A DNA stretch of 64,000 bases, taken from contig NZ_JALKBA010000016.1 of assembly GCF_023015805.1 (NCBI RefSeq), forward strand, positions 1 to 64,000, given 5' to 3'. Shown one piece after another: positions 1 through 8,397 of this stretch; the first letter of the stretch is position 1; every line of letters begins with the position of its first letter. The translations under genes and the position numbers were made by a program. The notes below the pieces were generated by a model. The model was not told the DNA's origin and did no database searches. It worked only from the letters and a program-made list of their open reading frames with translations. This DNA comes from Cellulophaga sp. F20128 (GTDB lineage: Bacteria; Bacteroidota; Bacteroidia; Flavobacteriales; Flavobacteriaceae).

Positions 1-572
1 AAATCATTTTCTTCAAGTATTGTTTTGAAAGATTTTATGGTATTTTCAATATCAGTAGGAGAGCTTCGAAATTCAATAATAGCATCACCCTCATCGTTCA
101 ATCCCTTATAAATTAGTTCGGTCTTTTTAGCTTCTTTTAAAGGTAAAGAAAACTCTTTGTTCAACCAATCTCTAGCTCCCTGCTCGTTAGCAAAGTGTTT
201 AGGATTAAAAACACTAGGAGAGGGTTCGTTAAATACACCCATAACTTCCATATGAGAAAGCACATCCTGGCCAACAACAAAAGCAATGGGGTGAAACCCA
301 TCTTTATCAGCAATTACAAAACCAGCATCAAACCTTGGTTTTAAAATATTAATTTCTACCCATAATTTTGTTTCATCATCAATTTTAAAAGTGAAATTTT
401 GTTGCAACCATATAATTTGAGTCGGGTTAATTTTCTCTAGAGCCTTACGGTATTCTAATAATTCACTTTTAAATATTTCGGTAGTTTCAGGTGGTTTTTT
501 CCAAGAATTAATAAAAAGGATATTTTCTTTTTCAAATTTGACATTTAAATGATGACCACTGTATACAATCAT
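1..572 (-). CDS. Partial protein, possibly SpoIIAA/STAS-like
   Basis: An open frame starts at the ATG whose complement is 570-572 and runs off the left edge, giving 190 codons without a stop. It begins MIVYSGHHLNVKFEKENILF. Further features are a WKKPPETTEIF stretch, an alternating hydrophobic/charged pattern (IIWLQQNFTFKIDD, LWVEINIL) and a GARDWLNKEF segment near the right end of the visible part. This layout recalls Bacteroidota proteins of the SpoIIAA/STAS-like group, in which a beta-strand core is followed by a final WL helix, but no catalytic motif supports a function. There is no signal peptide, so it is probably cytoplasmic. Its promoter would lie in the 573-1100 gap, which contains one copy of the local intergenic repeat. 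The gene itself is well supported; the family is a guess. Confidence 0.7.
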   Translation of the reverse strand, partial: MIVYSGHHLNVKFEKENILFINSWKKPPETTEIFKSELLEYRKALEKINPTQIIWLQQNFTFKIDDETKLWVEINILKPRFDAGFVIADKDGFHPIAFVVGQDVLSHMEVMGVFNEPSPSVFNPKHFANEQGARDWLNKEFSLPLKEAKKTELIYKGLNDEGDAIIEFRSSPTDIENTIKSFKTILEEND

Positions 573-1100
573 AGGTTGGTAGTTGGAGTTTTAATTTTAA
601 CGCACTTATAAATGGTTTGTTGTGAACTTTAAGCAACAATTTAACAAATATAAACCCTCCTATCTTAAAACAGCAATCGTTTTTATTGAAATTTCAATCG
701 CATAAACTACATTAGATTAGGTTTGATATATAAAAATATTTCATCTTTTAATTCATTCTTGTATTTTATTTATAAGTGTAATATGTACCTAGGTTTTTAT
801 TCTAGAATATAACTTTGATTAAATAGAATACTAAGTCGTCTTGAGGTTTAACAACAATTCTTTCGATATTATTCTTAGTTTCTAAAATCACCCTTACAAA
901 TAATCAATATCTAACTTTTATCAAACAAAACCTTTTATCATTCAATGAATTATTTTAATTTCTTTTATTTCCCTTCCGCCCTTTTTAAACGTTTTTAAAC
1001 GTAGGGCTGAATGTAGCTAAGCTCTGGATTTTTTTTAGTGTTGTCTAAATACGTTACAAAAAAGTTATAGTGCTTGTTTAAGTTACTTTAGTGAACTAGA
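573..1100. other. Gene-free stretch with repeat copy A
   Basis: No convincing gene is present. The right part (about 980-1100) is copy A of the local intergenic repeat. A tandem 10-mer (TTTTTAAACG twice) sits at about 983-1002. The left part is AT-rich and holds a minus-strand open stretch of about 29 codons near 810-900, too short to call. Confidence 0.6.
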
Positions 1101-1130
1101 CTAGGGCTTTTCATAGGATACGGACTTAGT
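980..1130 (-). repeat. Intergenic repeat, copy A
   Basis: This is one of six related junction elements. It contains the GTAGGGCTGAATGTAG box near 1000, a TTTTAGTGTTGTCTAAATAC core near 1034-1053 and GTGCTTGTTTAAGTTAC near 1071-1087. It lies downstream of the 1101-2003 gene and upstream of the gene starting at 572. It is the most diverged copy in the GTATC-GATAC palindrome. Confidence 0.6.
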
Positions 1131-2003
1131 CATTAAATTTTTCAATTTTCGTTCTTCTTTTAATCTTTTAATCATATTCTCAACTAAACCTCTTATTGAT
1201 TTTTCTTTATCATATTGACTTAAAAATTGTATCAGTTCCTTTTTTATTTTTTTATTTTGAACTAACATTTTTTTAGATAAATTTTGATTTGAAATACCAG
1301 CTTCTGAAATTAAATAGTCAATTATTAAAGTAAGCATATAACCTAGGTAAACAAACGGATTATAATATCCTTCAAGAGAATCATATATATATTTGTTATT
1401 TTCTCTAGTCCTATAATTTCCAGAAGAAATCATATTAAGATGAGTGTGTTCACACAAATATGGGTAGAATGATTTATGTAATTCAACTTCATTTTCAGAT
1501 TCCAAACTTGCAGCCATTTTAGAAACTCCAAGTCCAAAGCTTTCTATGTTTCCGGTATTCGGATTCACAATTTTATTCTTTTCCATTCTACCATTTTTAC
1601 TAACTGGATGTGAAAGCAAATTTGCTGAAACTCCTAAATCCTTATATGTGAAATGAAAAACTGCTTGTGGTGTTTTGGAAACATATTTAATAGCTAAATA
1701 ATTTTCATAAATTGTTCTTATAATTATTTGTGAATCTTCTTTTAAAAAATTTTCTGCTAATAAGAGAGACGCACTGCAAGATTTATAGCTTTTAAAAATT
1801 CCAAAATTTATAAAGTCTTGGAAAATGTCTTTAAACTCCACTTCATTTTGTTTTTTTGTAATGCAAACTACTTTACCGTTTTGGTCGAGTAATTTTTCAA
1901 AAAATGACATTTGTTGAACTATTAAATCTCTTAAATTTAGTATACTTTCCTTATCTGGAAGAATAAAGTCAGGAACTTCATCTATTGAATCTTGTTTTTT
2001 CAT
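1101..2003 (-). CDS. DUF5677-like hypothetical protein
   Basis: A 300-residue soluble protein. I do not recognise a function. The central part (about residues 75-205) is helical and contains SASLLLAENFLKEDS, RTIYENYLAIKYVSK and YPYLCEHTHLNM, a pattern like the DUF5677 family (a helical domain with conserved Arg, Glu and His). DUF5677 proteins are uncharacterised and are common in accessory islands. The C-terminus is Lys-rich (KNKKIKKELIQFL, IKRLKEERKLKN). The start is the first ATG (complement 2001-2003). The gene stands alone, with one copy of the intergenic repeat on each side, so it has the layout of an independent cassette. No phage or toxin motif is visible. Confidence 0.7.
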   Translation of the reverse strand: MKKQDSIDEVPDFILPDKESILNLRDLIVQQMSFFEKLLDQNGKVVCITKKQNEVEFKDIFQDFINFGIFKSYKSCSASLLLAENFLKEDSQIIIRTIYENYLAIKYVSKTPQAVFHFTYKDLGVSANLLSHPVSKNGRMEKNKIVNPNTGNIESFGLGVSKMAASLESENEVELHKSFYPYLCEHTHLNMISSGNYRTRENNKYIYDSLEGYYNPFVYLGYMLTLIIDYLISEAGISNQNLSKKMLVQNKKIKKELIQFLSQYDKEKSIRGLVENMIKRLKEERKLKNLMTKSVSYEKP

Positions 2004-2022
2004 TTTATTGAATTTATCATTT

Positions 2023-2172
2023 CCTGAACACTCGGCTATATGGAACCATGCTCTGGATTTCTTTAATGTTCTGTATCTAATTTACATAAAACTAAAAAAA
2101 GACAATAACGTTTGTTTAAATTACTTTATAGAATTGGATTAAGAAATTTATAGAGGATACGGTGCTGTAGCC
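2023..2172 (-). repeat. Intergenic repeat, copy B
   Basis: This copy has the GCTCTGGATTTCTTTAATG segment, CTGTATCTAATTTACATAAAA, then GACAATAACGTTTGTTTAAATTAC and GGATACGGTGCTG. Read on the minus strand it shows ATTG, 19 nt, TAAATT, a promoter-like pair that would transcribe the 1101-2003 gene. Confidence 0.65.
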
Positions 2173-2178
2173 AGTTAT

Positions 2179-2943
2179 TTAGTTCCATATTTCATTAGAT
2201 TCCGTTAAAATTACCGGAATTTTATTCGTGATTAATATTGTTTGTTCGTGTTGGGTTACATATCCTCCTTTGTTTCCAACTAAAGTCCAACCATCATGCA
2301 ATTCTACAGCCACAGTTGAGTTCGTTGAAATGAAAGTCTCTATGGCTACTGTGGTATTTACTTTAAATCGTTCTCTGTTACTTTTGACCCTGTAATTTAA
2401 AATATTTTCAGGCTCTTCGTGTAAACTTCTACCAACTCCGTGACCAGCCAAATTTTTAATAACTTTAAATCCTGATTTTTTAGCTTCAGTTTCAATTAAA
2501 TATCCAATTTCAGAAATTTTTACTCCGCCCTTGATATTGCTTATTGCCTTGCGTAAAATGTTTTTTGAAGCATCTACAAGAGGTTGGTGATTATGAATGT
2601 CTTTTCCAAGTACAAAAGAACCTCCATTATCGGACCAAAAACCATTTAATTCTGCTGACACATCAATATTAACCAAATCTCCTTCTTTCAGTATTCTTTT
2701 TTCTGATGGTATTCCGTGAGCTGCTTCTTCATTTACACTTATGCAAGCGTAACCCGGAAATCCATATGTTTCATAAGGTGCAGATTTTGCTCCATAACTT
2801 TTTAAAATACTACCTCCGTATTCATCTAGTTCTTTAGTTGACATTCCAACCTTAGCATATTCTCTCATTAATTTTAATGTAGTTCCAACAACTGCACTAA
2901 TTTTTTCCATTCCGATTAGTTCGGATTCTTTTGTTATTGACAT
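2179..2943 (-). CDS. map: Type I methionine aminopeptidase paralogue
   Basis: Removes the initiator Met from new proteins; cytoplasmic dinuclear-metal hydrolase. All five metal ligands and the active-site His are visible in order: AAHGIPS (substrate His), NIDVSAELNGFWSDN (two Asp), LAGHGVGRSLHEEP (His), AIETFIST (Glu) and QHEQTILI (Glu). I chose the ATG at 2943 (MSITKESELIG, 254 residues) over an upstream TTG at 3042, because the extra 33 residues would lie inside the repeat and match nothing in the family. A housekeeping map gene normally sits in the ribosomal-protein region, so this isolated copy between two intergenic repeats is probably an accessory paralogue. Such extra copies can replace the main enzyme or confer tolerance to inhibitors; that is inference. 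The family call is secure. Confidence 0.92.
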   Translation of the reverse strand: MSITKESELIGMEKISAVVGTTLKLMREYAKVGMSTKELDEYGGSILKSYGAKSAPYETYGFPGYACISVNEEAAHGIPSEKRILKEGDLVNIDVSAELNGFWSDNGGSFVLGKDIHNHQPLVDASKNILRKAISNIKGGVKISEIGYLIETEAKKSGFKVIKNLAGHGVGRSLHEEPENILNYRVKSNRERFKVNTTVAIETFISTNSTVAVELHDGWTLVGNKGGYVTQHEQTILITNKIPVILTESNEIWN

Positions 2944-2956
2944 TTTATTTTTTAAT

Positions 2957-3108
2957 TGGCTACAACGCAGGGCGAAACGTAGTTCGGCTTTTGCTTTTTT
3001 TAGTATTGGATATCGAAGATACCAAAAAACAAAAAAATGCAATGGAGCTTTTTTAAATTATTTAGTGAACTAGCCTTGGGCTTTTCAATGGATACCGTTT
3101 TGTGTTCC
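2957..3108 (-). repeat. Intergenic repeat, copy C
   Basis: A well preserved copy. It has GGCTACAACGCAGGGCGAAACGTAG at its right (downstream-gene) end in minus-strand terms, TTAGTATTGGATATCGAAGATACC, GCAATGGAGC and TTTAAATTATTTAGTGAACTAG. The minus strand reads ATTG (3040-3043), 18 nt, TATCTT (3016-3021), pointing at the map gene. Confidence 0.75.
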
Positions 3109-3669
3109 GTTTTTTTTACTAGTTTTTTTACTAGTTTTTTTATTGGTATTTAGTGTTTCATAATCATTTTCAAACATGCTCATAACTTCAACGGAGGGAG
3201 TTCTGATTTCATTTTCGGAATCACTATTAATTATTATTTCTCTCATATTTTGAACTTTCTTATTTTTCCAAAATCCTGCTTTTGTGAATCCAATTGCACA
3301 TATTTGACCATTCTGCTCAAAAGTTTGTCGATGATAAACCCATTTTTCATCTGAACCTTCTAGTTTTAGAGTAATATCAAATTTTTTAAATTTCTTTAAT
3401 GGTTTTTTGTATATTATTTTCTGAGATGCTAGAACACCAAACATTCCCTTTTTTATAGTATTGTCATACAATTTTGACCGAAAAACAACTTCGTATCTTA
3501 TTAAATCCATATAATAAAAATATTTCGAATTTGCCATATACCTTAAAGATTCACAATCCAATATATTCACTCTTCTTGTTCTAGTAAAATCAGAAGTTAT
3601 TTTGACTTTTTTCCAAAATATCCTTGATCCAGTGTAGATATAAATCATGTGTAACCAATAATAAATCAT
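3085..3669 (-). CDS. Acyl-CoA thioesterase-like (THEM6/4HBT hotdog) protein
   Basis: 194 residues. Features are SRIFWKKVKI, then NILDCESLRYMANSKYFYYM and DLIRYEVVFRSKLY, a GMFGVLASQKIIYKKPLKKF core and KWVYHRQTFEQNGQICAIGF. This order (Arg-x-x-Asp near the N-terminus, a mid-protein helix, and paired strands ending in VYHRQTF) matches the single-hotdog thioesterases related to eukaryotic THEM6 and 4-hydroxybenzoyl-CoA thioesterase-like proteins. They are expected to hydrolyse acyl thioesters, but the substrates of this branch are unknown. The C-terminal 40 residues are polar and low-complexity (NKKTSKKTSKKNG), beyond the usual domain. The extreme 3' end overlaps the outer part of repeat copy C. 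Single gene with its own repeat-borne upstream region. Confidence 0.75.
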   Translation of the reverse strand: MIYYWLHMIYIYTGSRIFWKKVKITSDFTRTRRVNILDCESLRYMANSKYFYYMDLIRYEVVFRSKLYDNTIKKGMFGVLASQKIIYKKPLKKFKKFDITLKLEGSDEKWVYHRQTFEQNGQICAIGFTKAGFWKNKKVQNMREIIINSDSENEIRTPSVEVMSMFENDYETLNTNKKTSKKTSKKNGTQNGIH

Positions 3670-3719
3670 TTTTGACTTTTAGTTTTGTAGCTTATTAGTT
3701 ATCTGGGAATCAAAATTAT

Positions 3720-3874
3720 TTACAACGCAGGGCTAAATAGATTTCCCCGATGTTTCGCGATTAATTCATTTAGTGATTAGTATGGAAGATACATAAAAAC
3801 ACACAAAAAGACAATAGTGCCAGTTTAAATTACTCTTATTAGATCATAACACAACATTTTAGCCGTTGTGCTGT
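3720..3874 (-). repeat. Intergenic repeat, copy D
   Basis: The clearest copy. TTTACAACGCAGGGCTAAATAG lies at one end and ACAACATTTTAGCCGTTGTGCTG at the other, so ACAACG/CGTTGT-type inverted ends bracket the element. Inside are TAGTGATTAGTATGGAAGATACAT and GACAATAGTGCCAGTTTAAATTAC. On the minus strand ATTG (3812-3815), 20 nt, TATCTT (3786-3791) reads toward the 3085-3669 gene. Confidence 0.75.
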
Positions 3875-3894
3875 TTCTGTGTTGATAAACTTTT

Positions 3895-4320
3895 TTAATT
3901 AAACGTAAAATCCACAAAATCAGTAGTTCCTGACTCTGTAATCGTAATTTCTTTTTCAGTTAAAGTTTCTGAATCTGCACTTATTTTAAGTTTGATATTG
4001 TAGGGTTCAAAAGAAACTCCAACTTCCCCTCCAGAATTATCTCTATAGGTAATATCTAATGTTGTTAAAAAAGCGATTTTTTGATTCAAATAATCTTTGG
4101 TAAAAGGTAAATGAGATTCGCCACTGGAAAAATCTGAAACATCTATCCCTTTTCCTTGTATGGCCAGTGTAATATCTGACTGTCTGTTATTATCCGAAGA
4201 TGTTATTACAAATGAAATATCTTTATTCTGAGGATAATTATCCCGTGGGTCATCGTCAGGTCCACAAGATACAGTTAAAAACACTACTGTAACTACTAGT
4301 AATAATTGTTTTTTAAACAT
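3895..4320 (-). CDS. Small lipoprotein of unknown function
   Basis: 141 residues. The N-terminus MFKKQLLLVVTVVFLTVSCG is a lipoprotein signal peptide with the lipobox TVSC and the acylated Cys at residue 19, followed by an Asp-rich GPDDDPRDN spacer that resembles Bacteroidota lipoprotein export signals. The mature part is predicted beta-rich (ISFVITSSDNN, SDITLAIQGKG, YNIKLKISADSE, EKEITITESG), consistent with one small Ig-like or beta-sandwich fold facing outward or into the periplasm. No family is recognised. It stands alone between repeat copy D and the 4493-5209 gene. Confidence 0.75.
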   Translation of the reverse strand: MFKKQLLLVVTVVFLTVSCGPDDDPRDNYPQNKDISFVITSSDNNRQSDITLAIQGKGIDVSDFSSGESHLPFTKDYLNQKIAFLTTLDITYRDNSGGEVGVSFEPYNIKLKISADSETLTEKEITITESGTTDFVDFTFN

Positions 4321-4492
4321 ATTTTTTATTGTTTAAATGAATGAATTTTTAAAAATTAGATTTCAAAATCTATACCAAATATTATAAATTTTTTACAATT
4401 AAGCGAATAATCTAAAGTAATCAAGTCTTGGTTTAATGTAGCTTTACAGGCACTACCCTTTTAGATTAACCTTATATTTCTCAATATTCTAT

Positions 4493-5209
4493 TCATTTAA
4501 ATTTATCACTTTCGTCCATATTAGCTTGTACCTTGTTGGTAATAGTATTTTTTAATTTTTCATTCAAGGTTCCTATGAATTCCTTACGCTCAATAAGATC
4601 ATTTAGAGTGGTTACAAAAGTCTTTGTTTCATTTAAATTTGGAAATGATAACTTTCCTTTTGCAATTGAATATGCTATAAGGACGTTGAAATAATTATAT
4701 ATCAAAATCAACTTTTGAATATAATCGGTCTTGACAATCGTAAAACCCATTCTTTGCGCTGTTCTATCGTTTATGATATAACTTGTTCCACGTACATTTA
4801 TGTTTTCACAATTATTGTTTTCTTTTTCTTCAATGAGGTTCAAAAGACCTTCTAAATATTGTTGAATTATAAAATTAGTTCTTTGTTTTCCATTCAATTT
4901 TAGATCAATTACAAATACATAATCAAACAATGTTCCTCCGTGTATTTTAATCAATCCATTTTTAGGTTTTTCAGATAAGAATAGTGGCGAATAATAAATT
5001 AAACCTCCGCTCTTTTTTAAGGAAGGTGTATCGAAGAAAGGCGCAATTATAGATAGCGTTATTGGGATGGTTAAAATTGCCAATAAATAAGTTTCTGTTT
5101 TCCAAGAAATAACTAGAAATATCAGAATTAGCGTAAATGCAATAATACCTATCCATACTTGAATTTGATTTCGCTCTTTTTTCGATTTTATGTAAAATTT
5201 GTGTTTCAA
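4493..5209 (-). CDS. Two-TM membrane protein, unknown function
   Basis: 238 residues. Two hydrophobic segments near the N-terminus (about residues 18-36 and 41-57: IGIIAFTLILIFLVISW and AILTIPITLSIIAPFF) are followed by about 170 cytoplasmic residues containing FDYVFVIDLKLNGKQRTNFIIQ and LLNLIEEKENNN. The only available start in frame before the TM segments is a TTG (complement 5207-5209); an in-frame stop lies 11 codons upstream and no ATG falls between. Either it uses TTG or the 5' end has been damaged. The upstream gap holds a fragment like the repeat family (TATAGGGCTAAATG near 5234). Function unknown. Confidence 0.65.
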   Translation of the reverse strand: MKHKFYIKSKKERNQIQVWIGIIAFTLILIFLVISWKTETYLLAILTIPITLSIIAPFFDTPSLKKSGGLIYYSPLFLSEKPKNGLIKIHGGTLFDYVFVIDLKLNGKQRTNFIIQQYLEGLLNLIEEKENNNCENINVRGTSYIINDRTAQRMGFTIVKTDYIQKLILIYNYFNVLIAYSIAKGKLSFPNLNETKTFVTTLNDLIERKEFIGTLNEKLKNTITNKVQANMDESDKFK

Positions 5210-5380
5210 TTGATTTCTTGAATTAATACCATTATAGGGCTAAATGTCATTTCTGAATTACAGAACTCTTATCCTTGGCGAAAACTTACTTGTTTTTTAA
5301 ACCCATTTCTTTGTTAGCATCAGTTTTTTACCTGTATGTTGATGGTTCTATCACAACCATTGGGGTACCTTGTTCCTCTA

Positions 5381-5758
5381 TTATTTGATTAGTACTGAAT
5401 ACTTTTCTCTATTTTCATAAATAACCCAAAGGTTTATAGCAAATAAGGTTAATGCAATAGGTAAACCAGACGGTGTGGAAATGATATTCGTTAACATTAT
5501 ACCTATCATAACCGGAAAAATTACAACGGCACCGAGTGCTCTTGTTTTAGGAATGGCAAACAATAAACCCCCAAAAACTTCAGCAAAACCCACCAATGGC
5601 ATAAGCCAACTTATCTTCATAAATGCAGTCATTAATTTTACCATATTTTCGGGTAAATCTTCAGGCATTGGCATATAATTAAAAAATTTATTCAACCCTG
5701 CGTTGATAAACATAAGCCCGAATAATAGGCTTACAACGAAAATTATTTTCTTTTTCAT
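5381..5758 (-). CDS. DoxX family membrane protein
   Basis: 125 residues with four predicted membrane segments: FVVSLLFGLMFINAGLNKFF, ISWLMPLVGFAEVFGGLLFA, ALGAVVIFPVMIGIMLTN and LPIALTLFAINLWVIY. The N-terminal GLMFINAGLNKF and GFAEVFGGLLF motifs are typical of DoxX/DoxX-like proteins. These are small inner-membrane proteins linked to redox or thiosulfate/quinone chemistry in a few cases and unknown in most. Last gene of a tight four-gene operon, 5 bp after the second AHSA1 gene, so it is probably controlled by the ArsR-type repressor that heads the operon. Confidence 0.85.
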   Translation of the reverse strand: MKKKIIFVVSLLFGLMFINAGLNKFFNYMPMPEDLPENMVKLMTAFMKISWLMPLVGFAEVFGGLLFAIPKTRALGAVVIFPVMIGIMLTNIISTPSGLPIALTLFAINLWVIYENREKYSVLIK

Positions 5759-5763
5759 TTTTA

Positions 5764-6267
5764 TTATTTTTTAAAGCTTACTAATAATTCATCCAACTTC
5801 TCAAGCGTTGAAAGCATACCTTCTTCCATTCCCATATTGATTACAGTTTCAAGGTCTTTTAATGAATCATAATTAACCACAGTTGTAACTGTAGTATTTT
5901 TGCCTTTGTCATTAAAAGTCACTTTCCAATTTGCTGTAGGCAACTCATGATTTACTGAGCCTTTACTATCACAAAAGGAATCGATTGTTCGATAATAATC
6001 AATAGGGTTTACCTCGTAATATTCGGTATAACCCCAATATTCAGTTCCTTCTGGGTCAATCATTGCATAATGCCAATGACCACCATTTTTAAAATCCATT
6101 GATTTTGTCTTTGTAGAAAATGGTTTAGGCGAAAACCATTGATCCAGTAACTCTGGTTTGGTATAACAATCCCAAACTAATTGTCTTGCAGCATTAAACT
6201 CACGAACAATTGTAAGGGAGCTGTTTTCTTTATCAATTAAGAAATCGAATTGTAAATTACTTTTCAT
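5764..6267 (-). CDS. SRPBCC/AHSA1-domain protein
   Basis: 167 residues of the START/SRPBCC fold (AHSA1, Hsp90-ATPase activator homologue 1 group). Family marks are SLTIVREFNAARQLVWDCYT at residues 17-36, PELLDQWFSPKPFSTKTKSM, GGHWHYAMIDPEGTEYWGY and the C-terminal NMGMEEGMLSTLEKLDELL helix. These domains form a hydrophobic pocket for a small ligand; in bacteria they are usually of unknown function and often sit beside ArsR regulators. The start overlaps the end of the preceding paralogue by 11 bp, so translation is probably coupled. It is clearly a tandem duplicate of the 6257-6778 gene. Confidence 0.88.
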   Translation of the reverse strand: MKSNLQFDFLIDKENSSLTIVREFNAARQLVWDCYTKPELLDQWFSPKPFSTKTKSMDFKNGGHWHYAMIDPEGTEYWGYTEYYEVNPIDYYRTIDSFCDSKGSVNHELPTANWKVTFNDKGKNTTVTTVVNYDSLKDLETVINMGMEEGMLSTLEKLDELLVSFKK

Positions 6268-6778
6268 TTTTCTTGTTTTTAATTGTAACTAATAAATTGT
6301 CTAATTGATTTAGGCCTAATATAAAACCATCTTTAAAGCCCATTTCTATTATTTTTTCTAAAGCTGTTAAAGAAACAAGTGTTAAGGTTATATGAACAAT
6401 AGTGCTTTTAGGGCTATCTTTAAAGCTATTTTCCCAATGTATTTTTGAAAATTCCGTTTCTATAAAATTTCCTTGTTCATCGCAAAAGCCATCCCATCCA
6501 GTATACATTTTTTGCACTTCAATATTTTCGTAATCAAACCTATTCCAATGCATTTTATTCTCAGGGCTTATCATAGCATAATGCCATATTCCACCTTCTT
6601 TAAAATCTAAAGTTTTAGTTTGATTTCGATAGGGTTTGGGTGCCCACCATTGGTCAAGAATTTCCGGGGTTGTCCAGGCCTTCCAAACTAAAGGAAGATT
6701 CGCGTCGAACTCACGTTTTATGTGAATGGTATTATTTTCCTTATTGACAGTGAAGTCAAATAATAAATTAGATTTCAT
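6257..6778 (-). CDS. SRPBCC/AHSA1-domain protein
   Basis: 173 residues, paralogue of the gene that follows it. Both begin MKSNL-FDF and share the block LVWxxxTxPExLDQWxxPKP, the GGxWHYAMIxPE strand pair and the C-terminal MGxxxG-LxxLxxLL helix. It carries [19 protein letters not shown] and [24 protein letters not shown]1-type domains bind hydrophobic ligands; no catalytic residues are known for this branch. It overlaps the ArsR gene by 11 bp upstream and the second AHSA1 gene by 11 bp downstream. The duplication followed by divergence suggests the two pockets bind different ligands or form a heterodimer; that is inference. Confidence 0.88.
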   Translation of the reverse strand: MKSNLLFDFTVNKENNTIHIKREFDANLPLVWKAWTTPEILDQWWAPKPYRNQTKTLDFKEGGIWHYAMISPENKMHWNRFDYENIEVQKMYTGWDGFCDEQGNFIETEFSKIHWENSFKDSPKSTIVHITLTLVSLTALEKIIEMGFKDGFILGLNQLDNLLVTIKNKKNEK

Positions 6779-7100
6779 TATTTTTATTTTTTAGGTTAGC
6801 TAAAACATTATCTAATTGATTGAAACGATTTTCCCAAATTTTCCTGAATTGCTGCAACCATTTGTCAATTTCTTTCATTTTATCAATTTTAATTTGATAA
6901 TGAATTTCTCTGCCTTGTTGGTTTGCTTCAATCAAATCGCACTCATTTAATATTTGTATGTGTTTGGAAATTGTAGGTCTGGAAGTGTCAAAATTAGAAG
7001 CAATGTCTCCGGCTGTCATCGTCTGTGTCGTTAGCAAAACCAATATGGCTCTTCGCGTTGGGTCTGCAATTGCTTGAAAAATATCTCGTCTTAATCTCAT
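6768..7100 (-). CDS. ArsR-family transcriptional repressor
   Basis: 110-residue winged-helix regulator. The N-terminal [20 protein letters not shown], the recognition region [20 protein letters not shown] and the wing ([17 protein letters not shown]) are the standard ArsR/HTH_20 layout. The metal-binding Cys motif (ELCVCDL type) of classical ArsR/SmtB is absent, so it belongs to the non-metal group that usually travels with AHSA1 genes. First gene of the ArsR-AHSA1-AHSA1-DoxX operon and probably its autorepressor. The sequence before the start contains a direct repeat (AGTTATTTGACTAC and AGTCATTTAACTAC on the + strand at 7106-7119 and 7132-7145), which is a plausible operator. Confidence 0.88.
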   Translation of the reverse strand: MRLRRDIFQAIADPTRRAILVLLTTQTMTAGDIASNFDTSRPTISKHIQILNECDLIEANQQGREIHYQIKIDKMKEIDKWLQQFRKIWENRFNQLDNVLANLKNKNNEI

Positions 7101-7105
7101 TATGA

Positions 7106-7145
7106 AGTTATTTGACTACAAATATATATGAAGTCATTTAACTAC
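7106..7145 (-). promoter_or_regulatory. Candidate ArsR operator (direct repeat)
   Basis: Two imperfect copies of AGTYATTTRACTAC lie 26 bp apart (7106-7119 and 7132-7145) directly before the ArsR start. They differ at two positions. Each half also contains a TAG/TTGACTA-like inverted core. Position and repetition suggest the binding site of the operon's own repressor. Confidence 0.4.
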
Positions 7146-7338
7146 GCAAATTTTAGATAAAAATATGTAGTTGAAGGTTCTTTTAGGGAGGGATGTTTCA
7201 ATTAGTGCTAAAGGTTTGGACCTAGAAGTGCTAGACATTAGCAACCACAAATCATGTTATTGTCATAAATGGTTTCGAGGGATAAATCTGTTTTTCTATT
7301 CAATTAAGCAATTCATGATAGGTGCTAATACAGCAGAT

Positions 7339-8391
7339 TTATTCTGCCCTCCCGTATACTTTTTCACTTGGAAGATAAATTGTAAACACTGTCCCTATAT
7401 TTTTACTGCTGTCAAATTTTATTGTTCCTCCTAGAACTTTAACCGTATGTCTAACTGTATAAAGTCCAAGTCCACTTCCACTGGCTTGGTGTGTAGCACG
7501 AAAAAACATTTTAAAAACATCTTTTTGTAAATTGGTTGGTATTCCAATTCCATTATCTGTAACCATAATTTTAACCCCACCGTTTTCGTCTTCAACAGAT
7601 ATTTTCACATATGAATCTTTATTGTTTTCTTTTTTGTACTTGATAGTGTTATCTAGTAAATTTTCCATCAATGAAATAATAAGGGACTTATCGCTATAAA
7701 ATTTTCGTTCTGTAGAAATGTTTTGTTCAAACCTAATTTCATCATACTGGTTCATATATTCAAGCGATTTCAGAACAGATTTAATAACTTGACAAAAATC
7801 AATCAAATGAATTGTTTTTTTGCCTTGACGTATACTCATAGTCTCAACCAGTTTCAGCAATATAGTGTCTAATCGTTCGGTTTCCTGTTTTATCGTTAAT
7901 AGGTAATCCTTCGCAGTTTCAAGGCTCTTCATGTCGTAGTCTGCAGCATTGATAAGTCCTAAAACACTAGCAATGGGCCTTCTCATATCATGTGAAACTT
8001 TATAAATGTAGGTTTCGAGTTCGTCAGTGGCTTCTTTAAGGTCGGTAATATTCACAGCTGATAATCCCAAGTAATCTCCTACCTTAAATATACTTACTCG
8101 TGACATATAATTTCCTAAACTTGGATGCAATCTCACTTCATCTATAACAACTGGAATTCCTGTTTTTAGTACTTCCTTGTATATTTCATACCGTTTTGTC
8201 ACTTCAATACCTGGACTTATTTCAGTAACATTTTTTCCAACGATTTGATCTCTTTTAAGTCGAAGTATGCGGAGAAGAGCTTCATTGGCATCAACAAAAT
8301 TTAAGTCCTTATCAAAAATAGCAAGTGTCTCTTGCGTATTGTTAAAAAACGCTTCTCGTAAACTAGTTGTGTCCTTGTGTTCATTTGCCAT
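7339..8391 (-). CDS. PAS-domain sensor histidine kinase
   Basis: 350 residues, soluble, no membrane segment. The PAS domain (about 10-115) contains LAIFDKDLNFVDANEALLRI and GKNVTEISPG. A short coiled helix (TDELETYIYKVSHDMRRP) carries the phospho-acceptor His134. The HATPase domain shows ENLLDNTIKY (N box), VTDNGIGIP (G1) and GSGLGLYTVRHTV (G2). It autophosphorylates on His134 using ATP; the signal bound by the PAS domain and the cognate response regulator are unknown, as no regulator gene is adjacent. Orphan kinases of this type are common in flavobacteria. The start ATG (8389-8391) lies next to repeat copy E. Confidence 0.9.
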   Translation of the reverse strand: MANEHKDTTSLREAFFNNTQETLAIFDKDLNFVDANEALLRILRLKRDQIVGKNVTEISPGIEVTKRYEIYKEVLKTGIPVVIDEVRLHPSLGNYMSRVSIFKVGDYLGLSAVNITDLKEATDELETYIYKVSHDMRRPIASVLGLINAADYDMKSLETAKDYLLTIKQETERLDTILLKLVETMSIRQGKKTIHLIDFCQVIKSVLKSLEYMNQYDEIRFEQNISTERKFYSDKSLIISLMENLLDNTIKYKKENNKDSYVKISVEDENGGVKIMVTDNGIGIPTNLQKDVFKMFFRATHQASGSGLGLYTVRHTVKVLGGTIKFDSSKNIGTVFTIYLPSEKVYGRAE

Positions 8392-8397
8392 TATTCA

